The notes below the pieces were generated by a model. That model saw only the letters and a list, made by a program, of their open reading frames with translations. It was not told where the DNA came from and searched no databases. Source: Lentisphaerae bacterium ADurb.Bin082 (GTDB taxonomy: Bacteria; Verrucomicrobiota; Lentisphaeria; Oligosphaerales; Oligosphaeraceae). Taken from it: DNA of 64,000 nucleotides. The stretch is from the NCBI GenBank assembly GCA_002070945.1, contig MWEG01000123.1, positions 38,112 to 102,111 on the forward strand. The letters run 5' to 3'. Of this stretch, positions 43,663 to 52,060 are shown in pieces (within the stretch, counting starts at the first letter, position 1; each line of letters opens with the position of its first letter). The translations under genes were made by a program, and so were the position numbers.

Positions 43663-46005
43663 TTAAACGCATCGAATCGCGCGTGGGAAGCCGTAGGGAT
43701 GCTGGAGCGGCAGGGCCTTGGCGAAATCCAGCGGGGCGGCATTCCGCTCTGCACATTCTGCAGAGCGCGTCTCGAAACCGACTGCCCAGATTTCCAGTTG
43801 CTCCGGCGCAAGCGAGTCGTCGAAAGCAAGGTGGAAGGCGGTCTGTCCGCCGGCCGGAACTGGTGCCGAGAAATACCGTTCCCGCTTTTGGAATAAGGTA
43901 GCTGGATTGTATATTTCACCGTATCCTGATTTCCCTGGAGGTAGCTCGGTCACAGGAAGCGCGTATGACGAACTCTGCAGTTCTCCATAATAACGCGATT
44001 CATAAATTTTCAGCGTCGTATTGCGTTCTGTCTTCTCGGTGAGTTTTATGCACAACCGCAAGTCGTTCATGCGGTATGGCGCGGTGAGAGTAAAAAAGAG
44101 ATTGCGCCCGCTTGCATTCCAGGCGATTTTTTCTATGAGAAGCTCTTTGATTTGATGTAACTCTGCGACCATCGGCTGAATCTTTTTGGACACGGTTCGG
44201 CTGGCTGGGAAATAATAGTCAAATTTCCCATTGTCCTGGTTTTGAAATACTTGGAACGGAATGTCATGCGGAAGCTTCAGCGGCTTTTTCGTGAGAATCA
44301 GAACCTTGACTTCCTCCGGGAGCATCACAAAGTCGCGTTCAAGCTTTCGAAAATCCGGATAGAACTGCGTGGCGCACTTGAAGTCATCAGGAAGCGTATA
44401 TGCTTGCGGCATCGGCGCGGGATTGCGCAGCACGCACCATGACTCCTTGTCGCCCGGTTGAAGGAAGCCATAGATTTCCCCCAACCCAGGATTGCCGCCG
44501 AACATACGCCCAGCGCGGACAAATAGATGTTTTGCGTGGGTTCGCGCGAACGCGATGGCCTGCTTCATCACATCGGCCTGATATGGGGTCAGGCTTTCCG
44601 GCTGGATGGTCCAGGAGAAGTAGGTGCTGCCCCGCAGCAGGCAGAGCATGGTATTGTCCGCCCGCGTGCCATCGGTGTCCGCAAAGGCGTTCCGAATGGA
44701 ATTCGGGAATTCGTGGTTGTCGAAACTCGAAAGCGGAATCATCGTGTGATCGCGGAGCAGATGGTTGTAGTACATCAAATCGCGATGCGTCGCAGCTGAG
44801 GCTCGCTGGTGACGGGTCGGCAGACTTGCGTACTCGCTGTCGCCGGATTGGCTCAGAAACACGTGCTGGACGTGCAGAAGCCACCAAGGAGAGGGCCACC
44901 AGCCGTTGCGGACGATGATGTTCGGATTGACTGCCCGAACAGCTGCCATGATTCGGTTCATGACATTAAGCGAAGCTTCCCGGACGTGGTTGCGCGTCGG
45001 ATACTTTTCCGCAAATTCCGGCGCTGTGGCGCAATCATTGTCCCAGTCGATTTTGAAGTGCTGACAATGCTGCGCCAGTTCACAGAAACGCTTTGTCAGC
45101 GCCTTTTCGAGCGCAGGGTCTAACAGAACTCCGTAATCCTTGCCGGAATAAGCAGAGCTGTAGCCTTCCCCGACAGCGATTTTTTGCTGTTTGAGGAACT
45201 CTGGTGAAATGCCCATCGGGCCGTTGTGGGAAATCCAAAGGCTCAAATGCGGATAATGCTCAAATTCCAGGCCGGGCTTCGGTTCAAAAAAGCTCTTCCG
45301 CTTCTGCCAACCAGCGTCAAAGGTAAACACATCCGGTTTAATCTTAAGTTTTTTATAGGCCGCAATGAAACGCTGCATCGCCTCGCCTGTAACCGCGTAT
45401 TCATAATTGCCAAGATATGGGTCTGACCAAAAGGAGCAGAAAGCAAAGAACGGCTTCAGCTCAATCGGCGCACGGATATGGTCGATGTAATCGGAAAATG
45501 AACGTTTCGGGTCTCCAGAAACACAGAAAACAGAATCCAAAGTTTTCAGCCGGTTTCCGTTCCAGACTGGATGGTGGCGGAGGGAATAGGTCGTCGATGC
45601 TTCATCCTGCTTTTCAATGACAGCAAATCCCGCCTGATGCACCAGCCCGACAAAGATTTTATCGCCAATCAGCGGATATCCGCAGCCGGGAATCTCGCCT
45701 GCGCCTTCTTCTTCGGGATTGGATGTGTCTTTCCGTTTTTGCGCGTTGACATATCCGCAAAGACGCATTCCAGGGTCAGGCACGCGCTGGCGGTCTGTCT
45801 CCACGTAGTCGGGCGTCGGCATGGGGTGTTTTGCCGTCACGTCCAGGTGCTTGACCCAGACGCCCTCTTTCTTTTTCAACGAAACCTGGATGCGGATGTC
45901 ATCATCCTCGTAAAGTTCGTTTTCGAGAATGTATTTCCGTCCCGGAAACGCAAGTGTGACCGCCGGCCATTGCAGAGTGACGCCGTCAATTCTTTTGGTG
46001 TGCAT
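43663..46005 (-). CDS. Clan GH-D-like glycosidase
   Basis: 780 residues, no signal peptide. The barrel runs from about 190 to 560. TFDAGW (about 227-232) and FKIDWDND (about 318-325, presumed nucleophile Asp) follow the GH36/GH27 layout. GSTYFSWTIQPESL and GDKESWCVLRNP lie further on. The C-terminal 200 residues are beta-rich. Substrate probably an alpha-galactoside or related sugar; the sequence differs strongly from the neighbouring 742-residue enzyme, so specificity should differ. The start at 46005 is chosen because in-frame sequence upstream to 46176 is the R2 repeat, not protein-like. The ribosome site is poor. Confidence 0.75.
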   Translation of the reverse strand: MHTKRIDGVTLQWPAVTLAFPGRKYILENELYEDDDIRIQVSLKKKEGVWVKHLDVTAKHPMPTPDYVETDRQRVPDPGMRLCGYVNAQKRKDTSNPEEEGAGEIPGCGYPLIGDKIFVGLVHQAGFAVIEKQDEASTTYSLRHHPVWNGNRLKTLDSVFCVSGDPKRSFSDYIDHIRAPIELKPFFAFCSFWSDPYLGNYEYAVTGEAMQRFIAAYKKLKIKPDVFTFDAGWQKRKSFFEPKPGLEFEHYPHLSLWISHNGPMGISPEFLKQQKIAVGEGYSSAYSGKDYGVLLDPALEKALTKRFCELAQHCQHFKIDWDNDCATAPEFAEKYPTRNHVREASLNVMNRIMAAVRAVNPNIIVRNGWWPSPWWLLHVQHVFLSQSGDSEYASLPTRHQRASAATHRDLMYYNHLLRDHTMIPLSSFDNHEFPNSIRNAFADTDGTRADNTMLCLLRGSTYFSWTIQPESLTPYQADVMKQAIAFARTHAKHLFVRAGRMFGGNPGLGEIYGFLQPGDKESWCVLRNPAPMPQAYTLPDDFKCATQFYPDFRKLERDFVMLPEEVKVLILTKKPLKLPHDIPFQVFQNQDNGKFDYYFPASRTVSKKIQPMVAELHQIKELLIEKIAWNASGRNLFFTLTAPYRMNDLRLCIKLTEKTERNTTLKIYESRYYGELQSSSYALPVTELPPGKSGYGEIYNPATLFQKRERYFSAPVPAGGQTAFHLAFDDSLAPEQLEIWAVGFETRSAECAERNAAPLDFAKALPLQHPYGFPRAIRCV

Positions 46006-46029
46006 GTTAAGAAACTTTTTTGTTGCGCG

Positions 46030-46185
46030 AAAATTTGTGACTGGAAGAGAGATTTGACCTAGTGGTTGGGTTTGCCGGACATCAGGTAGTGCCCCTACTG
46101 GGCACCACTTTTGGGGGCATGCCTGTCCCCAGGCTAAAGCCTTAGGGTTAAGCATGGTTAAGCGCCTGCTGCGCAAAATTCATGC
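46030..46185. repeat. Multi-hairpin repeat family R2, copy 1
   Basis: It matches 48520-48675 along its length: TTTGTGAC, AGTGGTTG, GGTAGTGCCCCTA, GGGCACCACTTT, GGGGGCATGC, CCCCAGGCT and GGTTAAGCATGGTTAAGCGCCT are common. At least three short stems can form. It lies just upstream of the start of the GH-D gene. The remainder of the gap (46186-46324) shows nothing. Confidence 0.85.
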
Positions 46186-46324
46186 GCAAATGCTTGATAG
46201 GCAGTATGTTATATGGCCGGAAGCATGCAGCTTATGGTGATAGTAAGGTAATGTTTGACAGTGTGTACTGGGTTCATAGCCATCCCATAAGACCAATCAC
46301 ACATACATCACGGATTTTCGGATT

Positions 46325-46737
46325 TTATTCCTCGGTCTGGTAGAGCAAGCGAAAGAAATTTGAGACAGTAATGATTTGAACGTTCTTATATTCATTTAGT
46401 ATCAGCAAATCCTTATCGCCGCTGACGATGTAACAACACTGCCCGTCAATGGCACAAGAAATAAATTTATCATCGTCCGGATCGCGACAGACCGCAATTG
46501 TCGAGGTCGAATGGATGATTTCGAATGCCGAAAAAGCGGAATCATCGTGAAGTTTAATTTTTTGCCATTGTATTTTTTCAGCAGGTAATCAATGGTTGTC
46601 TGATATTCCTCAAGGATCTCACTCGTCGCTACCGCCAAAATGGGATGGCGGAGCAACACTAGTTTCAGGAGCTTCGCCGGTTTGCCGCCGAAAAAAATGG
46701 CGGAAGCCACAACGTTTGTGTCAATGACGATTCGCAT
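46325..46737 (-). pseudogene. PIN-domain toxin, frameshifted
   Basis: The reading frame from 46737 gives MRIVIDTNVVASAIFFGGKPAKLL, a PIN-domain start (COG1569-like) with the first catalytic Asp. After about residue 60, at six A on the minus strand near 46555-46565, the frame is lost and would stop at 46402. Adding one base there restores CRDPDDDKFISCA and YIVSGDKDLLILNEYKN to a stop at 46325, the conserved C-terminal PIN half, for about 137 residues in total. So the gene has a -1 shift in an A-run. It may be a true loss, a slippage site or a sequence error. It lies 3 bp after the antitoxin gene. Confidence 0.8.
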
Positions 46738-46740
46738 GCG

Positions 46741-46998
46741 TCAAGACTTTTTCCGGACAGCTTTAATTGCCTCAGAGATGTCATTCTTGCTCATCCCTTC
46801 CGCAGCGGCCCATTCCCGCGCCTGCTCAAGAAGCCCGGCAAACTCGGAAATATCCGGTGCCTTGATTGGTTTCAACAGAATATTGCCGTCGCAGGAAAAT
46901 ACCACAAACTGAGCGCCAGCAGAAAGATTCAGGGCTGTCCTGATCTTTTTGGGCAGTACAACTTGTCCCTTGGATGACATCGCAGTGATTGCAGCCAT
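46741..46998 (-). CDS. AbrB/MazE-type antitoxin
   Basis: 85 residues. The swapped-hairpin DNA-binding domain is at the N-terminus (MSSKGQVVLPKKIRTALNLSAG, within 7-29). The C-terminal half (FAGLLEQAREWAAAEGMS) is helical and should bind the PIN toxin encoded 3 bp downstream. Such proteins usually repress their own promoter. GGGAGG lies seven bases before the ATG. If the toxin gene is truly broken, this antitoxin is an orphan. Confidence 0.88.
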   Translation of the reverse strand: MAAITAMSSKGQVVLPKKIRTALNLSAGAQFVVFSCDGNILLKPIKAPDISEFAGLLEQAREWAAAEGMSKNDISEAIKAVRKKS

Positions 46999-47136
46999 AA
47001 GTAAGCCTCCCTTAAAAGTAAGATTTTCTTACCTTTAAGATATTTGCTTTTTTGTAAAAGTCAAAGGACGGGAGAAGAAAGGAGGCAAGGTGAGGGGAAG
47101 CCTACTCCGAATACCACTTTGTTTCAATTGTTGCTC

Positions 47137-47215
47137 TCCACTAAAGCGCCTTGCTCGGGTCTCTTGGCTCCGCAGCTTGTCGTGATTATGAATATCAATC
47201 GGTGACCGATTATGC
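47137..47215 (+). repeat. Dispersed repeat family R3, copy B
   Basis: CTCTCCACTAAAGCGCCTTG, GGCTCCGCAGCTTGTCG and AATATCAATCGGTGACCGATTA match the order of copies A and C. ATCGGTGACCGAT is a near-perfect palindrome. Only one CTCCAC remains of the neighbouring GTCCA tract. It sits 9 bp past the stop of the M28 peptidase gene. Confidence 0.75.
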
Positions 47216-47223
47216 TCACATGC

Positions 47224-48384
47224 TCACGCGATTTTCTCCAGTTGGCTAAAGAGTTCGACTGCATCCAGCACTCCGAAGGCCATTTTTTCAAAGTCGATTC
47301 TGTCGATAGTATCCTTGGCTGTATGCAGCTGGTAGAACGGCGACTTGTCATAGTACCAGATAGTCGGGATTCCGGCAAGATAGAACCCCTTGTCGTCACC
47401 GCACTGATTTGAAGGAGCGAAAGGAATTCCAACCGGTTGCAGTCCCGGCAATTTTTCCGGATAACCGATTTTGACTATAGGCTCTCCGATCAGGAGTCCG
47501 AAGTCGTCGAAATTCATGAACCAGCGCAAATTTTCCTTTCCATGTCGCTTCAAGTAGTCTTCGCTTCCTGGCGGCAGCGTGTCAGGGACATACTCTTCTG
47601 CGGAGAATGCCGCAAAATCAAGCGTTAATCCAGGTTTTTCGTTTTTTAGCAGGCGCGCCATTTCCAGGAGCATCGCTGTTCCCGTTGCATTGTCTCCTGC
47701 TCCCTGAATCAGCGGCGCTGTATCATAATGAGCGCCCAGCACACCCTTGCCGCCAGTTCCGTCGCGGCGGGCGATGATGTTGCTGGAATTGTGCGGAAAA
47801 CATGTTGCGTTGATGGCGATGCGGTACAGGTCGTCTTTATGCGCTGCCAGGTCGTAGGCGCCTTCTTCCGATACGGCAAGGGTTCCGAGTTGCTGCAAAA
47901 ACGGAGACCGCTGTATTTTTGTGCTTGGCGCTAATGCCGTGTGGGTAGTGCTGATAAAAATCGCGGCTGCCGCGCCGAGAGAATCAAGCTTCTCTGCAAT
48001 TTGATTTCGACCTTGGACATGACCTTCCCCGCTCCAGCATTCCAGCATACAGATTCTGCCTGATACGGAACATTCCGCCAATCGATCCAAATCTTTGTGT
48101 TTCAACCACAGTAGTTTTCCCTCGATTTCCACGGCATTCGAAAAGAAGCACGCGGTTGCGGTGGGAACTGCGCGTTTCCGGGTCAGATTGTAAAATTCAA
48201 ACGACTTGAAATCCCAGCCTGTGACAGGATAGCTTTCTCGAAAGGTCGGATAGCCGTACTCTTGAAAGGTCTGTTCAATATAATTTGCTGCGGCCGCTTC
48301 CCCTGGGGAGCCGATGTGCCGTGAGCCGATGCGCAGGCATAATTCTGTCGTATGCCTTTCGAGATTCTCTTGGACCTTGTGCAT
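47224..48384 (-). CDS. M28-family zinc peptidase
   Basis: 386 residues, no signal peptide. A PA-like insert lies between two parts of the catalytic domain. LGAHYDTAP (about 215-223, His and Asp zinc ligands), GDNATGTAML (second Asp), FSAEEY (about 260-265, general base Glu and ligand Glu) and YQLHTAKDT (final His, about 352-360) are all present, so the site looks active. M28 enzymes are aminopeptidases or glutamate carboxypeptidase-like. The start at 48384 has GGGAG seven bases upstream; in-frame sequence before it is poor. Its upstream region carries the R2 repeat. No co-directional partner is close. Confidence 0.88.
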   Translation of the reverse strand: MHKVQENLERHTTELCLRIGSRHIGSPGEAAAANYIEQTFQEYGYPTFRESYPVTGWDFKSFEFYNLTRKRAVPTATACFFSNAVEIEGKLLWLKHKDLDRLAECSVSGRICMLECWSGEGHVQGRNQIAEKLDSLGAAAAIFISTTHTALAPSTKIQRSPFLQQLGTLAVSEEGAYDLAAHKDDLYRIAINATCFPHNSSNIIARRDGTGGKGVLGAHYDTAPLIQGAGDNATGTAMLLEMARLLKNEKPGLTLDFAAFSAEEYVPDTLPPGSEDYLKRHGKENLRWFMNFDDFGLLIGEPIVKIGYPEKLPGLQPVGIPFAPSNQCGDDKGFYLAGIPTIWYYDKSPFYQLHTAKDTIDRIDFEKMAFGVLDAVELFSQLEKIA

Positions 48385-48519
48385 TGATTTCTCCCGGTTC
48401 GGGAAAAGGAATGGAAGCTGCTGATATAAATAACGTATAGAAAACGTAATGATTGCTGCCGAGGTCTGCAAATGCGCATCACCAGATTCCGTGCATTGCC
48501 AAGTTATTCGTTAATGTGA

Positions 48520-48675
48520 AGTTTTGTGACAGAATGTGAGACTTGGCGCAGTGGTTGTGCTGGTAGATGCCTGGTAGTGCCCCTATGGGGCACCACTTTA
48601 GGGGGCATGCTTCCCCCAGGCTGAAGCCTGGGGTTAAGCATGGTTAAGCGCCTACGGCGCAAAGTTATGTGACTT
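48520..48675. repeat. Multi-hairpin repeat family R2, copy 2
   Basis: Contains GCCCC-TAT-GGGGC, GGGGGCATGCTTCCCCC and CCCCAGGCT-GA-AGCCTGGGG, three compact stems, and GCGCCTACGGCGC. It is upstream of the M28 gene in the same orientation that copy 1 has to the GH-D gene. Confidence 0.85.
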
Positions 48676-48730
48676 TAAGCATGGTGCATCTGTCCCGGCT
48701 GGAAGCCTGTGGAAGATACATGTCTTCGCA

Positions 48731-48850
48731 CCAACGTCCACTCCCGTCCACGTCCACTCTCCACTAATGTCCACTAACGTCTACAGTCCATCGTCTACTG
48801 ATGTCCATAAAAGTCCACTAACGTCCATTGTCCACTGTCCACTAAAGTAC
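48731..48850 (+). repeat. Irregular GTCCA tract
   Basis: About ten GTCCA, two GTCTA and one CTCCA unit. It is the reverse complement of the TGGAC tract at 16173-16295, including longer shared words such as GTCCACTGTCCA and ACTAAAGT. As there, it runs straight into an R3 copy. Confidence 0.75.
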
Positions 48851-48915
48851 TTTACCCTGGGTGCCTGGCTCTGTAGTTTGCCGGGACTCCGAGTATCAAT
48901 GAGTGACTGATTACC
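48845..48915 (+). repeat. Dispersed repeat family R3, copy C
   Basis: AAAGTACTTTACCCTGGGTG, GGCTCTGTAGTTTGCCGGGACTCC and TATCAATGAGTGACTGATTACC align with copies A and B. It is more diverged in the palindromic end. Confidence 0.65.
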
Positions 48916-48929
48916 AAAACAAAAACTTT

Positions 48930-49131
48930 CGTACTACTATCGGCCAGCATCTTGTTTTTTGGGAAAGATTTTCATCAAAACAGCGCTTATGTGTCACCCC
49001 TGGCGGGACTCAAAATTATTATACGCCTCACCCAGGGCTTCGCTTCGCTCACCCTGGGGAGATGGCATATATTTGGAGTCCTGTAAGGGTGACACACAAA
49101 TTAGGCTGTGGACGGGTCGTCCACCCCAGGC
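48930..49131 (+). repeat. Dispersed palindromic repeat family R1, copy 3 (short form)
   Basis: The core 48986-49100 is one long imperfect palindrome: TTATGTGTCACCCC on the left and AGGGTGACACACAAA on the right, with ACCCAGGG/CCCTGGG at the centre around CTTCGCTTCGCTC. The flanks also match copies 1 and 2. The right flank (GTCCACCCCAGGCT) ends at the stop codon of the next minus-strand gene. Confidence 0.85.
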
Positions 49132-50937
49132 TTACTCTTGGTTTTCCAGCCTGGTTCGGTATTGTTTGAAGACACGCGCTATTTCTTGATAGTCTTTTTT
49201 AGTCAGGGTTGTGAAGACAACCGGTTGATACATCCGTGACCGCCGCAGCCATTGAGCATTGTAGATACAGGGTATGCCTATGTCGGCCTGTACCTCCAGT
49301 TCATGTCGGTAGTCATCAAAGAGATGATGGCCAAACTGTCCGTCGGTATCAAGCAAAGTATGCGGCATGGTCTGTTGATAGATTTCAGCTCGGCGCAGCA
49401 TGGTCTGTCGTGTTGTCAGGCGGTGGGTGTACATGTCGGCGATACGTACCATGTCGCTGTAATCCGCCAGGTAGGGATTTGCGGCAAAAGTGCTGATGCA
49501 GGCTGATTTCTTGTGCTTTTTGGCTTCGGAATAAAGCACTTGCAGGTAGTATCGCTGCAATTCCAGCCCCCAGAGTCCGGAGTAATTTTGGAGTCCGGCG
49601 CCAGTGGGCAGTCCGAGCAGTCCGTCAAGCTTGAGGCCGTCAGCATTCAGGCAGTTGGGAGCATCGGAAAAATATCGTCGAATCATCTCCCGGAATCGTT
49701 TTTCATATTTTGGGTTGGTGATATCTGCTGCGACAGGCTGTCCGTTTCTGGTTATGCATTCGTCATCTGGCAGACCTTCCTTATCCCAGGCTGCATTCCA
49801 AAGGAAGACCCGGATGCCGCGTTGATGGCAGCGCTCCACCCAGCCACGGAAATCTGGCCACTTTTTGGGGTCAGGATCAGCCGCATTTTTGCAGCTCTGC
49901 CATTTGTCGTCAAGGATAACGGTTCCGGGTTGGCAATGATTTCGCTCAAGGATGTCAAGCCATTCATCAACGTATTTCTCGGTGCAGAAGTCCTGCATCA
50001 ACGGTGGTTCCAGCCGGGTATAATCGGTCGTGTCTTTATAGCCCAGCGCGACTTGGTCATGCCAAGTACAGTAAATAGGTTCGCGCCACCGTTTTTCGAT
50101 TGCTCGGGGCTGCGGTTCATTCAAATATCCCTGTTGGTAGCAGCATTGCAGATAAGTCGGCAGTATCTGCTTTCGAGAAGTCGCCACGGTGAGCAGCAGG
50201 TGCGGTGATTCCCATTCACCGTTGATTTTTTCCTTGCCGCCGTAATCGAGTGCGAAGCCGCCCGCCAAGTGCGCGTCGCCGTGATAACCGGTCGGATTGA
50301 CTTCGACTTCGGGGTTCCAGATGAAATCATCCCAGCGATATTGCCCGAGGGCAGCGGCAAGTCCTGCGACCAGGCAGCGTTTTTCGTCTCGGGTCAGCAG
50401 TCCCAGGCAGTGACAGGGTGAGGCCAGCGCCTGCCCGCCAACTATATTTGTCAAGACATTTCCGAACGAGATTCGGAAGGAGTCGCAGGGATGGTAGTAG
50501 TGCCGTTCCTGAAAATTGACTGCCGTGTTGTAGATTTCGTCGTATTGGCCGGCGAAGCCGAATTCGCTGCCCTGGTAAATGCCTCGGAAGAAACGCACTT
50601 CAGTTATTGCGCGGTTTTGTCCTTGGAGGCGGAAGAAGAACTCGATGCTTTCCGGCCGGCACAGCACCACGAATTCCTTCTTTTGCCATAGGGCTGAGCG
50701 GCATTTCCGGCTGTAGGTCAGGCATTCCGGGGTCGCCTGCCGGCTTTGCCAAGGCTGCATCTCGCTGATCAGGTCGCGCTGGCCGTCAGCATTGCAGGCG
50801 CCGCCGCTGAAAAACCGATACTGCTGTGAACTGCGTTTCAACTTGAGATCGCAAGAAATCCCTGAACGCTCAAGAGTCAAGCGATAGTCATTGCCGGATA
50901 TCGTAATGTATTGACTGTTTTCACTGACTTTTAACAT
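49132..50937 (-). CDS. Clan GH-D/GH31-like glycosidase
   Basis: 601 residues, no signal peptide, so cytoplasmic. The N-terminal ~270 residues are beta-rich (YITISGNDYRLTLERSG). The barrel starts IYCTWHDQVALGY. VILDDKWQ (about 341-348) and GIRVFLWNAAWD follow, and LKLDGLLGLP (about 434-443) carries a probable nucleophile Asp. LLDTDGQFGHHLF is further along. It is clearly related in layout to alpha-galactosidase-type enzymes, but I cannot place it in one numbered family. The start at 50937 is 28 bp past the beta-helix gene stop, with a weak GAGAAA ribosome site. It is the last gene of the minus-strand cluster that begins at the GntR-type regulator. Confidence 0.75.
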   Translation of the reverse strand: MLKVSENSQYITISGNDYRLTLERSGISCDLKLKRSSQQYRFFSGGACNADGQRDLISEMQPWQSRQATPECLTYSRKCRSALWQKKEFVVLCRPESIEFFFRLQGQNRAITEVRFFRGIYQGSEFGFAGQYDEIYNTAVNFQERHYYHPCDSFRISFGNVLTNIVGGQALASPCHCLGLLTRDEKRCLVAGLAAALGQYRWDDFIWNPEVEVNPTGYHGDAHLAGGFALDYGGKEKINGEWESPHLLLTVATSRKQILPTYLQCCYQQGYLNEPQPRAIEKRWREPIYCTWHDQVALGYKDTTDYTRLEPPLMQDFCTEKYVDEWLDILERNHCQPGTVILDDKWQSCKNAADPDPKKWPDFRGWVERCHQRGIRVFLWNAAWDKEGLPDDECITRNGQPVAADITNPKYEKRFREMIRRYFSDAPNCLNADGLKLDGLLGLPTGAGLQNYSGLWGLELQRYYLQVLYSEAKKHKKSACISTFAANPYLADYSDMVRIADMYTHRLTTRQTMLRRAEIYQQTMPHTLLDTDGQFGHHLFDDYRHELEVQADIGIPCIYNAQWLRRSRMYQPVVFTTLTKKDYQEIARVFKQYRTRLENQE

Positions 50938-50965
50938 CGATATTTTCTCTGGCAGGTGTTTGGCC

Positions 50966-52060
50966 TTATTTCGCTGTCGGGCCATCTTGCGGGTCGGCTG
51001 GTGAAAACAGCATATTGTCCGGGTCAAGCAGCAGTGGTTTCGCCTGGCGGTTGTTGCTGTCTGCGCTCAGCAACTGTGACTCCAAGTCTTTGGGCAGCTT
51101 GGTCTCCCAGAAGATATTCTCTTGGAAGCTGAGTTTCTCGAACTCATTTCCCAGCAGCAGGTTTTTATGTTGCAGGAAGACTGATTTACGAAATGCGTTT
51201 CCAGGCGCAGCAGTGGCGTTTATCGCTCCTGCGCGGCTGCGAAAGAAGATGCAGTCCATGAATAAATTGGAGGCGCCGCCTGTTGAATCCAGGCGTACGG
51301 CCACGGACCGCGAATCGGTGACCAGCAGGTTCTGCATCAGGTTGTCGTTGTTCTCATTGCCGTGGATATAGACTCCGATGCTCTGATCATGCAAATTCAG
51401 ATAACTGAAGATATTCCTCTTGGCGCCATACCCCAGGCGCAAGGCGCTTTCGCCGCCGTAAAAAAAGCAATCCCGGACTTGGCAGCGCTGAGCGGCAAAC
51501 AGCTGCAGCAGATGGGAGCTTGCCGTTCCTCCCCAGAAGGTCGTGCCGCGGATTTGCACGGTGTTGGCGTGATAAAGGTGCACCGCAATGCCCTGGCTGT
51601 CCTGAAACAGGCAATCATCAATTCCGCCGCCGGCATACAAATACTCGACAGCAGCGCAACGGCGGAAACGACAGCCGCGCAGAAAAAGATTGCCGTTGCT
51701 GATTTGCAGAAAAAGATTGTACCGGCTGCCACCCTGGATAAAATCCTGAAATTGGCAGTAGTTGAAATGCATTTCGCCTTTGCCTTGGATGGCAATGCCC
51801 GGCTCACGGTCTTCTCCGGACACGAAGAAGGCGTCTTCGGCAATCAGCTTCCCCTGGCAATGCAGACTGCCTGAACCGCGGAAAAGAACCTTGGCGCCAG
51901 GAGCGATCGTCAGCGTTCTTCGGGCGGCGATAGTGATTTTTTCGCTGACTACGACAGCGTCTGCCCAAGTCGTGTCCGAGTCCAGAGTCTGCTGTGCCGA
52001 CACAAGCATCGGCAGCAGCCAGGCAGCAAGCAGAACGATGATGTTACTGAGATTATTCAC
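50966..52060 (-). CDS. Secreted right-handed beta-helix protein
   Basis: 364 residues with signal peptide MNNLSNIIVLLAAWLLPMLVSAQ. The body is a series of short strands with Asn/Asp/Cys ladders (FNYCQFQDF, LRGCRFRRC, IDDCLFQDS, VRDCFFYGG, FMDCIFFRS), typical of parallel beta-helix proteins, a fold used by polysaccharide lyases, epimerases and binding proteins. No clear catalytic signature. Its start overlaps the end of the 931-residue GH gene by 8 bases, so they are translated together and probably work on the same polymer. Confidence 0.78.
   Translation of the reverse strand: MNNLSNIIVLLAAWLLPMLVSAQQTLDSDTTWADAVVVSEKITIAARRTLTIAPGAKVLFRGSGSLHCQGKLIAEDAFFVSGEDREPGIAIQGKGEMHFNYCQFQDFIQGGSRYNLFLQISNGNLFLRGCRFRRCAAVEYLYAGGGIDDCLFQDSQGIAVHLYHANTVQIRGTTFWGGTASSHLLQLFAAQRCQVRDCFFYGGESALRLGYGAKRNIFSYLNLHDQSIGVYIHGNENNDNLMQNLLVTDSRSVAVRLDSTGGASNLFMDCIFFRSRAGAINATAAPGNAFRKSVFLQHKNLLLGNEFEKLSFQENIFWETKLPKDLESQLLSADSNNRQAKPLLLDPDNMLFSPADPQDGPTAK

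Larger units (their letters stand above)
48385..49131. other. 747-bp gene-free repeat mosaic
   Basis: From left to right: R2 copy 2, a GTCCA tract, R3 copy C and R1 copy 3, almost abutting one another. No gene is visible in it. The stop codon of the following minus-strand GH gene lies at the edge of R1. Confidence 0.8.

Noticed and set aside
48731..48850. Possible CRISPR array
   Set aside because: Units are only five to eight bases with irregular 6-12 base spacing; there are no constant-length spacers and no cas gene.
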